Part shown: positions 34,841 to 43,540 of the stretch, in pieces
How the letters are laid out: each line of letters starts with the position of its first letter
How positions within the stretch are numbered: position 1 is the first letter of the stretch
NCBI RefSeq assembly: GCF_030814815.1
Contig: NZ_JAUSVR010000006.1
Span: 224,942 to 288,941 of the forward strand
Length of the DNA stretch: 64,000 nt
Source: Ancylobacter amanitiformis
GTDB taxonomy: Bacteria; Pseudomonadota; Alphaproteobacteria; Rhizobiales; Xanthobacteraceae
Reading direction: 5' to 3'
Program-made: the position numbers and the translations under genes
Notes under the pieces: model-generated
What the model was told of the DNA's origin: nothing
The model's input: only the letters and a program-made list of their open reading frames with translations
The model's database searches: none

Positions 34841-37822
34841 TCAGCCCAGCGCGTCCTGCAGGAACGCCTTGAGTTGTGCGAGATGCTTGGACATCAGGCC
34901 GGTCGCCGTGGCGGCCGAGGCCGGGCGGCCGGTATAGCGCGGCCGCGCGGAGGCGGAGCCGGCCTGTTCCAGCACCCATTCCAGATAGGGCTGCACGAAG
35001 GCCCAGGCGCCCTGGTTCTTCGGCTCTTCCTGGCACCAGGCCACTTCCGCCTGCTTGAAGCGCGCGATTTCCTGCACCAGCGTCTTGAGCGGGAACGGGT
35101 AAAGCTGCTCCACGCGCAAGAGGTAGATGTCGTCGGCGCCCCGGCGCTCGCGCTCCTCGTACAGGTCGTAATAGACCTTGCCCGAACAGAGCACGACGCG
35201 GCGGATCTCGTTGTCCGGCTTCAGCTTCACCGCTTCCGATGGCAGGGTCGCCGCGTTGGAGCGGTCGGCATCGTCCCACAGCACGCGGTGGAAGGTGGTC
35301 TGCGGGCCGAGCTGGGCCAGCGTGGAGGTGGCGCGCTTGTGGCGCAGCAGGCTCTTCGGCGTCATCAGGATCAGCGGCTTGCGGAAGTCGCGCTTCAGCT
35401 GGCGGCGCAGGGCGTGGAAATAGTTCGCCGGCGTCGTCAGGTTGGCGACCTGCATGTTGTCCTCGGCGCACATCTGCAGGTAGCGCTCCAGACGGGCCGA
35501 GGAATGTTCCGGACCCTGGCCCTCATAGCCATGCGGCAGCAGGCAGACGAGGCCCGACATGCGCAGCCACTTGCGTTCGCCCGAGGACAGGAACTGGTCG
35601 AACACCACCTGCGCGCCGTTGGCGAAGTCGCCGAACTGGGCTTCCCACAGGGTCAGCGCGTTCGGCTCGGAGAGCGAGTAACCATATTCGAAGCCGAGCA
35701 CCGCTTCTTCCGAGAGCATCGAGTTGATGACCTCGTACTGGGCCTGCCCCTCGCGCACATGGTTGAACGGGGTGTAGCGCTCCTCGTTCTCCTGGTCGGT
35801 CAGCACGGAGTGGCGCTGCGTGAAGGTGCCGCGCTCGCTGTCCTGGCCGGACAGGCGCACCCGGTTGCCGTCGAGCAGCAGCGTGGTGAAGGCGAGCGCC
35901 TCGGCGGTCGACCAGTCGATGCCCGTGCCGTCCTCCACGATCGCCTTGCGGCGGGCGTCGAGGAAGCGCTGGATGGTGCGGTGGAGGTGGAAGCCCTCCG
36001 GCACGGTGGTGATCTTCTCGCCGATCTCCTTGAGCACAGCGAAATCCACGCCGGTATTGCCGCGACGCGGATCGTCCTCGCCGGCGGCGACCTTGAGGCC
36101 CGCCCAGCGCCCGTCCAGCCAGTCCGCCTTGTTGGGCTTGTAGGCCTGGCCGGCCTCGTATTCGCCATCGAGCTTGGAGCGCCACTCGGCGCGCATGCGG
36201 TCGAGTTCGCCGGGCTCGATCACGCCCTCGGCTTCCAGCTTCCTGGAATAGAGTTCGAGCGTGGTCGGGTGCTGCTTGATGATCTTGTACATCAAGGGCT
36301 GGGTGAAGGCGGGTTCGTCGCCTTCATTATGGCCGAAGCGGCGGTAGCAGAATATGTCCACCACGACCGGCTTGTGGAAGCGCTGGCGGAACTCGGTGGC
36401 GATCTTGGCGGCGAAGGTCACGGCTTCCGGGTCGTCGCCATTGGCGTGGAAGATCGGCGCCTCGATGGTCTTGGCGACGTCCGAGGGGTAGGGCGAGGAG
36501 CGCGAATTGCCGGGATAGGTGGTGAAGCCGATCTGGTTGTTGATGATGACGTGGATCGAGCCGCCGGTGCGGTGCCCCTTCAGGCCCGACAGGCCGAAAC
36601 ACTCGGCCACCACGCCCTGGCCGGCAAAGGCCGCGTCGCCGTGCAGCAGCAGCGGCAGCACCTGGCTGCGCTCGGTGTCGCCCAGCTGGTCCTGCTTGGC
36701 GCGCGCCTTGCCCAGCACGACGGGATCGACGATTTCCAGATGCGAGGGATTGGCGGTCAGCGACAGGTGCACCTGGTTGCCGTCGAACTCGCGGTCCGAG
36801 GAGGCGCCGAGGTGGTACTTCACGTCGCCCGAGCCCTCGACGTCATCCGGCGCCCAGGAGCCGCCCTTGAATTCGTGGAACAGCGCGCGGTGCGGCTTGC
36901 CCATGACCTGCGTCAGCACGTTCAGGCGGCCGCGATGGGCCATGCCGAACACGACTTCCTTCACGCCGAGATTGCCGCCGCGCTTGATGATCTGTTCGAG
37001 CGCGGGGATCAGGCTCTCGCCGCCGTCAAGGCCGAAGCGCTTGGTGCCGGTGTAGCGCACGTCGAGGAACTTCTCGAAGCCCTCGGCCTCCACCAGCTTG
37101 TTGAGGATGGCCCGCTTGCCCTCGCGGGTGAAGGTGATTTCCTTGTCCGGCCCCTCGATGCGCTCCTGGATCCACGCCTTCTCCTCGGGCGAGGAGATAT
37201 GCATGAACTCGACGCCGAGCGTCTCGCAATAGGTGCGCTGAAGAATGGCCACCATCTGGCGCACGGTGGCGAATTCCATGCCGAGCACGTGGTCGATGAA
37301 GATCGGCCGGTCGAGATCGGCCTCGCGGAAGCCGTAGGAGGCGGGGTCGAGCTCGGGCGCGGGGTGCACCGGCTCCAGACCCAGCGGGTCGAGCTTGGCA
37401 TGCAGGTGGCCGCGCATGCGGTAGGCGCGGATCATCATCAGCGCCTTGACCGAGTCGCGCGTGGCCTGCTGCACATCGGTCGAGGTCAGTTCGACGCCGG
37501 CCTTCTGCGCCTTTTCGGCGACCTTGGCCTCGACCTTCTTAGCCACCGCCTTCTCGGTCTCGATCCAGTTGCCGTCGAGCGCCGAAACGAGTTCGCCATT
37601 GGCGTGGATCGGCCAGCCGGGCTGCTTCCAGGAGGCGCCGCGCGCGCTCTTCTCGACATCGGCCGGAGCATCCTTGAGCCCGGCGAAGAAGGCCTGCCAT
37701 TCGGCGTCGACCGAGTTCGGGTCGGCCTCGTAGCGGGCGTAGAGATCCTCGATCCAGGCGGCATTGGCGCCGTAGAGGAAAGAGGTATTCAGGAAGGCTT
37801 CGTTCAAGTCCGCGCGCGACAT
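34841..37822 (-). CDS. sucA: 2-oxoglutarate dehydrogenase E1
   Basis: 993-residue thiamine-diphosphate-dependent decarboxylase. The usual N-terminal NTSFLYGANAAWIEDLYARY is present, then VVFGMAHRGRLNVL, GDAAFAGQGVVAE with a nearby NNQIGFTT (ThDP/metal motif), and the C-terminal transketolase-like half with HGYEGQGPEHSSARLERYL. ATG 37822 has AGGAG 7-11 nt upstream; a longer start at 37843 is less likely. Confidence 0.96.
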   Translation of the reverse strand: MSRADLNEAFLNTSFLYGANAAWIEDLYARYEADPNSVDAEWQAFFAGLKDAPADVEKSARGASWKQPGWPIHANGELVSALDGNWIETEKAVAKKVEAKVAEKAQKAGVELTSTDVQQATRDSVKALMMIRAYRMRGHLHAKLDPLGLEPVHPAPELDPASYGFREADLDRPIFIDHVLGMEFATVRQMVAILQRTYCETLGVEFMHISSPEEKAWIQERIEGPDKEITFTREGKRAILNKLVEAEGFEKFLDVRYTGTKRFGLDGGESLIPALEQIIKRGGNLGVKEVVFGMAHRGRLNVLTQVMGKPHRALFHEFKGGSWAPDDVEGSGDVKYHLGASSDREFDGNQVHLSLTANPSHLEIVDPVVLGKARAKQDQLGDTERSQVLPLLLHGDAAFAGQGVVAECFGLSGLKGHRTGGSIHVIINNQIGFTTYPGNSRSSPYPSDVAKTIEAPIFHANGDDPEAVTFAAKIATEFRQRFHKPVVVDIFCYRRFGHNEGDEPAFTQPLMYKIIKQHPTTLELYSRKLEAEGVIEPGELDRMRAEWRSKLDGEYEAGQAYKPNKADWLDGRWAGLKVAAGEDDPRRGNTGVDFAVLKEIGEKITTVPEGFHLHRTIQRFLDARRKAIVEDGTGIDWSTAEALAFTTLLLDGNRVRLSGQDSERGTFTQRHSVLTDQENEERYTPFNHVREGQAQYEVINSMLSEEAVLGFEYGYSLSEPNALTLWEAQFGDFANGAQVVFDQFLSSGERKWLRMSGLVCLLPHGYEGQGPEHSSARLERYLQMCAEDNMQVANLTTPANYFHALRRQLKRDFRKPLILMTPKSLLRHKRATSTLAQLGPQTTFHRVLWDDADRSNAATLPSEAVKLKPDNEIRRVVLCSGKVYYDLYEERERRGADDIYLLRVEQLYPFPLKTLVQEIARFKQAEVAWCQEEPKNQGAWAFVQPYLEWVLEQAGSASARPRYTGRPASAATATGLMSKHLAQLKAFLQDALG

Positions 37823-38112
37823 TGTCGGCTCCTGAGGGACCAATGGTCCGATGGAGGCAATTTTCTGCCGGATTTCCGGCTTCGCCGAGGGCGTTGTCGG
37901 ACTCCGGTCGCCCCGGACCCTCGGGGCAATGGCTCGATAGAACCTATATAGGTCTCGTGTTCACTTCATGAATACCGCAGGATTGCGGCACGGCGGTGCA
38001 CATCGGCAACAGGTCGCTGCGGTCGGCGGCCGCTGCGGCACCCGACGGGGCGTCGCAGGCGGCATGGCGGAGCGGCGGCGGAACCTTGGCGGCCCGCCGC
38101 GCGCCGGTCAGG
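37823..38112. other. Gap between mdh and sucA where sucCD would be expected
   Basis: 290 nt that hold the sucA promoter (AT-rich CCTATATAGG near 37942-37951) and no gene. In the related gene order mdh-sucC-sucD-sucA the succinyl-CoA synthetase genes lie here; no trace of either is visible. Confidence 0.6.
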
Positions 38113-39150
<1,038 letters not shown>

Positions 39151-39246
39151 TTATCGCCGCCCGGTTCAAGCGAACACGCCCCGTCCGCCGTGAGGTCAGG
39201 CTACGACTTTGCGCGTATTCGTTTTGGCATACGAAATACTGAATGC

Positions 39247-39966
39247 CTAACGTCGGCGTGCCGCCAAGTCTTCCATAAGCTCGATCTGGATGGTCTGGAT
39301 CTCGGTCAGGCGTTCCCACTGATGCGTGAGCATGTGATCGATCTTCTCGTGCAGGTGCCGGATTTCCAACTCGGCCTTGAGATTGACCCGATAGTCGTTC
39401 TCCGAGCGCAGCCGGTCCTTCGCCTCCTGCCGTTTCTGGCTCATCATGATGACCGGCGCCTGCAGCGCGGCGATGCAGGACAGCACGAGATTGAGCAAAA
39501 TGAAGGGGTAGGGGTCGAACCCGCCGACCAGGCCGAGGATGTTCAGCGCCATCCAGACATTGATGAACACCATGAAGGAGATGATGAAGGTCCAGCTGCC
39601 GCCGAACGAGGCGATGGCGTCCGCCGCGCGCTCGCCGAAGGTGCGGTGCTGGTCGATTTCCTCCTCGACATTGGCGGTCAGGATGTCGTTCTGGGCGAGG
39701 CTGTCGATGACGTCATGGTCGAGCTGGGAGAGGTCGCCGCGCTCGGCCTGCAGGGTCGCGGCGATGTAGGCGGCCCTCTCCCGCGCCAGCGCCGAGCGGG
39801 AGATGTATGCGTCCGGCGCAATGCCGGGATGCACGGCGCGTATATGATCGGCCAAAGCGGGGCGCAGCATGTCGAGCCGAACGCCGTCGCGCTGGGAAAT
39901 GATCTTCCCGGTCAGCGCGCAGCTATGTTCCCGAATCTCGTTTCCGTGGTGATGTCGACTGCTCAT
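39247..39966 (-). CDS. DUF1003 membrane protein
   Basis: 239-residue protein with a soluble N-terminal half and two close membrane segments (about 125-165: FGGSWTFIISFMVFINVWMAL and PYPFILLNLVLSCIAALQAP). The family signature NLVLSC(I/L)AALQAPVIMMSQKRQ is complete, followed by a charged coiled-coil-like tail. Its function is not known. It sits between zapE and mdh, which are usually neighbours, so it may be a later insertion. Confidence 0.82.
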   Translation of the reverse strand: MSSRHHHGNEIREHSCALTGKIISQRDGVRLDMLRPALADHIRAVHPGIAPDAYISRSALARERAAYIAATLQAERGDLSQLDHDVIDSLAQNDILTANVEEEIDQHRTFGERAADAIASFGGSWTFIISFMVFINVWMALNILGLVGGFDPYPFILLNLVLSCIAALQAPVIMMSQKRQEAKDRLRSENDYRVNLKAELEIRHLHEKIDHMLTHQWERLTEIQTIQIELMEDLAARRR

Positions 39967-40039
39967 GGGCCCATGCGCCGGTGATGGAGAGGCGGAACCC
40001 CAGATGAAGCTGCCCCGCCATCCCGATCAAGCCCGCCGG

Positions 40040-41260
40040 TCAGGTCTCGACAAGGCCGGTCGTGTCGCCGGAGGCCTCGGAATCGCCGCGGCCGTGCGGA
40101 CGCGCAATATAGTCGCTGGAGCGCATCTCATGCAGGCGCGAGACGGTCCGCGCCCATTCGAACGCTTCCGCCCCCTCCGTGCCGAGATAGAGATCCTCCG
40201 GCTCGGCCGCGGCGGAGGCGACCAGCTTGACGCCCTTCTCGTAGAACTCGTCGATCAGCGTGATGAAGCGCTTGGCCTCGTTGCGCCGGTCCTGGTCGAG
40301 CTGGGGAATGTGGTCGATCACCACCGTGTGGTAGGTGCGCGCGATGCGCAGATAGTCCGAGGCGCCGAGCGCCGCGGCGCACAGGTCCTCGAAGCTGAAG
40401 CGCGCCGCCCCGCCGCCCGCGCGCGGCACGCGGATGAGGCGGCCGGCGGAACTGATGCTGGCGGGCGCGCCGCCATCATTGCCGGCGATGCGATGCCAGA
40501 TCTTCTCCATCTCGCGGTCGATCTGCGCCATGGAATGGTCGTCGTCGGGCACGAACCAGATCCGCACGCCGCCAAGCTTTTCCATGCGGTAGTCGGTGGG
40601 CGACTCGATCCGCACCACCTCCATGTGTTTCTCGATCATGGCGATGAAGGGCAGGAACAGCGCCCGGTTGAGGCCGCCCTTGTAGAGGTCTTCCGGCGCC
40701 ACGTTGGAGGTGGCGACGATGACGACGCCGAGGTCGAACAGTTTCTCGAACAGCCGGCCCAGGATCATCGCATCGGCGATGTCGGTGACGTGGAACTCGT
40801 CGAAGCACAGCAGCCACGCCTCTTCATAGAGGGCGGCGGCGACCAGGGCGATCGGGTCGGCTTCCTTGATCCGGCCGGCCTTCATGTCGGCCCGCACCTT
40901 GAAGATGCGGGCGTGCACGTCGGCCATGAACTCGTGAAAATGCGCGCGGCGCTTGCGCTTGCGCACCGCCACGCTTTCGAAGAACAGGTCGGCCAGCATG
41001 GTCTTGCCGCGGCCGACCGCGCCGTGGATATAGAGCCCGCGCACACGGGGAATGGTGTCCTCGCGGCGGGCGAAGAGCCAGCCGAGCGCGGAGGATTTGC
41101 GCGCCAGCCGGCGGCTGGCGATGCGCTGTTCCAGCTGCGCGAGGGCGGCGACCACCTTGGCCTGGCCGGAATCGGGCGCGATGTCCCCGGCCGCCATCCG
41201 CGCGACGTAACGCGCCGCGAGCACCGAGCCGCCAGCTTCCGCGGTGAGCATGTCCGCCAT
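40040..41260 (-). CDS. zapE: Cell division protein ZapE (AFG1-like ATPase)
   Basis: 406-residue AAA-type ATPase. Walker A is GAVGRGKTMLAD near 77 and Walker B is LLCFDEFHVTDIADA near 145; the sensor TSNVAPEDLYKGGLNR is characteristic of the ZapE/AFG1 family. In E. coli it works on FtsZ rings during constriction. The start could be at 41260 or 41290. Its place upstream of mdh is common in Hyphomicrobiales. Confidence 0.9.
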   Translation of the reverse strand: MADMLTAEAGGSVLAARYVARMAAGDIAPDSGQAKVVAALAQLEQRIASRRLARKSSALGWLFARREDTIPRVRGLYIHGAVGRGKTMLADLFFESVAVRKRKRRAHFHEFMADVHARIFKVRADMKAGRIKEADPIALVAAALYEEAWLLCFDEFHVTDIADAMILGRLFEKLFDLGVVIVATSNVAPEDLYKGGLNRALFLPFIAMIEKHMEVVRIESPTDYRMEKLGGVRIWFVPDDDHSMAQIDREMEKIWHRIAGNDGGAPASISSAGRLIRVPRAGGGAARFSFEDLCAAALGASDYLRIARTYHTVVIDHIPQLDQDRRNEAKRFITLIDEFYEKGVKLVASAAAEPEDLYLGTEGAEAFEWARTVSRLHEMRSSDYIARPHGRGDSEASGDTTGLVET

Positions 41261-41472
41261 CTCGGGACACTCCAGACTGTTGCAGCGCACGCATTAGCCG
41301 CCCCGTCCCCTCGGGGCAAGCGGCCAGACCCGATCTCCGACGAAGTGGCAAGGCGCTCCCCGCCCCGGCGTGTCGCCACGCGGCGCGCGGCCTTGACGCC
41401 GACACGATCCTCCGCAGACTGGCCGCGTCAGACGGGCTCGCGCGCGGGTGTCGCGACGGGCGGGTGAAGACG

Positions 41473-41520
41473 GGCGCGGGAGGAGACCGGCGCGGGAGGA
41501 GACCGGCGCGGGAGGAGACG
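41473..41520. repeat. Three 16-nt tandem repeats upstream of the protease gene
   Basis: Three copies of GGCGCGGGAGGAGACC (last base differs in copy 3) in the leader region before the protease. Each contains GGAGGAG, a strong ribosome-binding sequence, but no start codon follows at proper spacing. The unit is not a multiple of three. Confidence 0.88.
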
Positions 41521-41616
41521 GGGCGGGGCATGCACCAGGAGCCGATCCGCGCAGAGACCGTGAACACCCCACCCCGCTGCGCGGCGGGGTTGCGGTCCAT
41601 CGAGGCCTGCCCCCCC

Positions 41617-42489
41617 ATGCGTGCGCGGCCTGTCATGCGGTCCGTCATGCGACCTGTCATGCGGCACGCCTTCGGGTTCGCCGCTCTGGCGCTGGGTCTG
41701 TTTGTTGAGGCCGGCGGGCCGGCGCTGGCGCGCGACCTTCCGTCCTCGCTCATCATCATCGACACGGACGGCCGGATGGCGCCGGAGGCGTTCGCCCATG
41801 CCACCGGGCTGTCGTCCCGCGAGCTTGCAACGCGCTTCGGCGCGACCGGCGTGGTGCATTGCGGCGGGGCGGTCGGCACCGGTCAGCTTGTCGGCGCGGC
41901 CAATGTGCTGGTGACGGCCGCGCATGTGCTGTTCGCGCCGGATGGCACCGCGCGCGCCAGCGGCCCGGCCTGCGGCTTCGTGATCGAGGCCGGCGGCCAG
42001 CGGCGGATCGTGCCGATCGACATGGAGCGGGTGGTGACCGGCTCGCGCGAGCCTTATGACGCGCCCGCCCTGCAGGACTGGGCGGTGGCGCCGCTCGCGG
42101 CCGTCGTCGCGGGCGCGCGGCCCTATCCGCTGGCGCCGGCGATGGCAGTGCCGGGGGATGTGGTGCTCGCGGCGGCGGCCAGCGTGGGCGGCGTGTCGCG
42201 GCGCAGCCTGCAGCGTTGCCGGGCGCGCAAGGTGACGGCGGGCGGCCATGGCGGGCTGCGGGAGGTGGCGATCGATTGCGATGCCGAGGGCGGCACGTCG
42301 GGCGCGGCGCTGCTGAGCGAGCAGGGCGGCTTTCTCGGCGTCTATGTGGGCTTTCGCTCGTCCCATCCCGGCGAAGCGGGGCCGTTCTCGATGAGCCACT
42401 ACAATTTCGCCGTCACGGCGGAGGGCCCGCTGCGGCGCGCCATCGTGAGGGCAGCCGGCACCGGCGAGGCGATCAGCGCCAGCCGCTGA
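41617..42489 (+). CDS. Secreted trypsin-like serine protease
   Basis: About 290 residues: signal sequence (hydrophobic HAFGFAALALGLF... then ALARDLP) and an S1 domain. The catalytic triad is His in LVTAAHVLF, Asp in LQDWAVAPL and Ser in EGGTSGAAL. The start is ambiguous because a 12-nt repeat (41635-41661) gives four in-frame ATG codons (41617, 41635, 41647, 41659), of which the last gives the tightest signal peptide. The substrate is unknown. Confidence 0.8.
   Translation: MRARPVMRSVMRPVMRHAFGFAALALGLFVEAGGPALARDLPSSLIIIDTDGRMAPEAFAHATGLSSRELATRFGATGVVHCGGAVGTGQLVGAANVLVTAAHVLFAPDGTARASGPACGFVIEAGGQRRIVPIDMERVVTGSREPYDAPALQDWAVAPLAAVVAGARPYPLAPAMAVPGDVVLAAAASVGGVSRRSLQRCRARKVTAGGHGGLREVAIDCDAEGGTSGAALLSEQGGFLGVYVGFRSSHPGEAGPFSMSHYNFAVTAEGPLRRAIVRAAGTGEAISASR
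41635..41661 (+). repeat. 12-nt repeat that multiplies the start codon
   Basis: Units of the type ATGCGACCTGTC follow each other two and a half times and code Met-Arg-(Ser/Pro)-Val. Each copy supplies another possible start for the protease. Confidence 0.8.
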
Positions 42490-42500
42490 CCCCTCCGCCG

Positions 42501-42525
42501 CCACCGCCCGCTTTCCACGCGGTGG
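42501..42525. terminator. Weak hairpin after the protease gene
   Basis: CCACCGC and GCGGTGG form a 7-bp stem around an 11-nt loop, 12 nt after the stop. No T-run follows. Confidence 0.35.
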
Positions 42526-42697
42526 CCTTGGGTTGATACGCATTGTGCCCGGCGCCAAAGCGGCGCAGTAATTTGGAGGGTCGCCTGCACGCAAGCATGG
42601 TGCATGCGAGCCATGCAGATGCAGGAGTTGTCTTCTTGTGCGATGCGCATATTTATGCTGCGCCGCAACAAGGAATGTGGTCGGCGGGATACAAGCC
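42526..42697. promoter_or_regulatory. Leader region of the GNAT gene
   Basis: About 170 nt with AT-richer stretch GCATATTTATGC at 42646-42657 (an imperfect palindrome) about 40 nt before the GNAT start. It probably holds the promoter. I see no gene. Confidence 0.4.
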
Positions 42698-43393
42698 ATG
42701 CCTGCGATCGAACAGAGCGCCCCGATTTCCGATGACCGCGCGCCATCGCGCGCGCCGGAGCCTGTGAATACCTCCGCGCTTCCGACTACCTCCGTGCTTC
42801 ACCGTCCTGTCGATCCGGCCGAGGGCCAGATCCGCAAGGTGCTGCCGGCCGAGCGTCATTTGCTGGTCGAACATTTGCTGCGGCTCGATCCGCTCAGCCG
42901 TTTCATGCGCTTCGGCGGTGTCGTCTCCGATGGCGCCATCGCCCGTCACGGTACCCGCGTCACGAGCGGCGATGCGGTGGCGATCGGTTATTTCGTCGAC
43001 GGTGAATTGCGCGCCGTCGCAGAGTTGCACCCGCTGCCGCCGCGCGCCGGCAAGCCGGCTTCGGCCGAGGCGGCGTTCAGCGTCGAGCGGGAATTCCAGG
43101 GCAAGGGCATCGGCTCGGCGCTGATGCGCCATCTCGTGCTGCTGGCGCAGAATCGCGGCATCGAGGAACTGCAGGTGGTGTTCCTGCCGAGCAACGCGCC
43201 CATGAAGAACCTCGCCGTGCATCATGCCGCCAATTTCTCGATGGACGACGACGAGATGATCGGCCGCGTCCAGGCCCCGCACGCCACCGTGTTTTCGCGC
43301 CTGCGGGAGTTTTTCGGCGATGTTTTTGCCGTCTGCTCCGCTGCTTTCGACCTGCAGGAGCGCACGCTTCCGCCGTCGATGCGCGGGAACTGA
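42698..43393 (+). CDS. GNAT family N-acetyltransferase
   Basis: 231-residue protein with one acetyltransferase domain. The acetyl-CoA loop is EREFQGKGIGSALMRHL near 132-148 and the preceding strand AEAAFSV carries the usual hydrophobic core; IEELQVVFLPSNAPMKNLAVHHAANF gives the last helices. The first 45 residues are Pro/Ser-rich and unstructured. The acceptor substrate cannot be predicted. Confidence 0.82.
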   Translation: MPAIEQSAPISDDRAPSRAPEPVNTSALPTTSVLHRPVDPAEGQIRKVLPAERHLLVEHLLRLDPLSRFMRFGGVVSDGAIARHGTRVTSGDAVAIGYFVDGELRAVAELHPLPPRAGKPASAEAAFSVEREFQGKGIGSALMRHLVLLAQNRGIEELQVVFLPSNAPMKNLAVHHAANFSMDDDEMIGRVQAPHATVFSRLREFFGDVFAVCSAAFDLQERTLPPSMRGN

Positions 43394-43540
43394 CCGCGCG
43401 CCGGGTCCTCTGCCGGGGCGCGGGACAAGGCGTGGCGCCGGCCTGAGGGCCGGGCGGTAACTTTGCGTTAACGTCTTCGCCTTGACTTGGCCCTTATCCC
43501 ACCGGAGACAGGGGCATTCACGCTCCAATACGATCCGGTC

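Noticed and set aside
34874..37951. 1025-codon open frame on the plus strand
   Set aside because: Antisense shadow of sucA. It is full of His/Arg/Gly repeats with no family features.
41473..41520. Tandem repeats as a possible CRISPR array
   Set aside because: Units are directly adjacent with no unique spacers, here and at the other repeat sites, and no cas genes are present.
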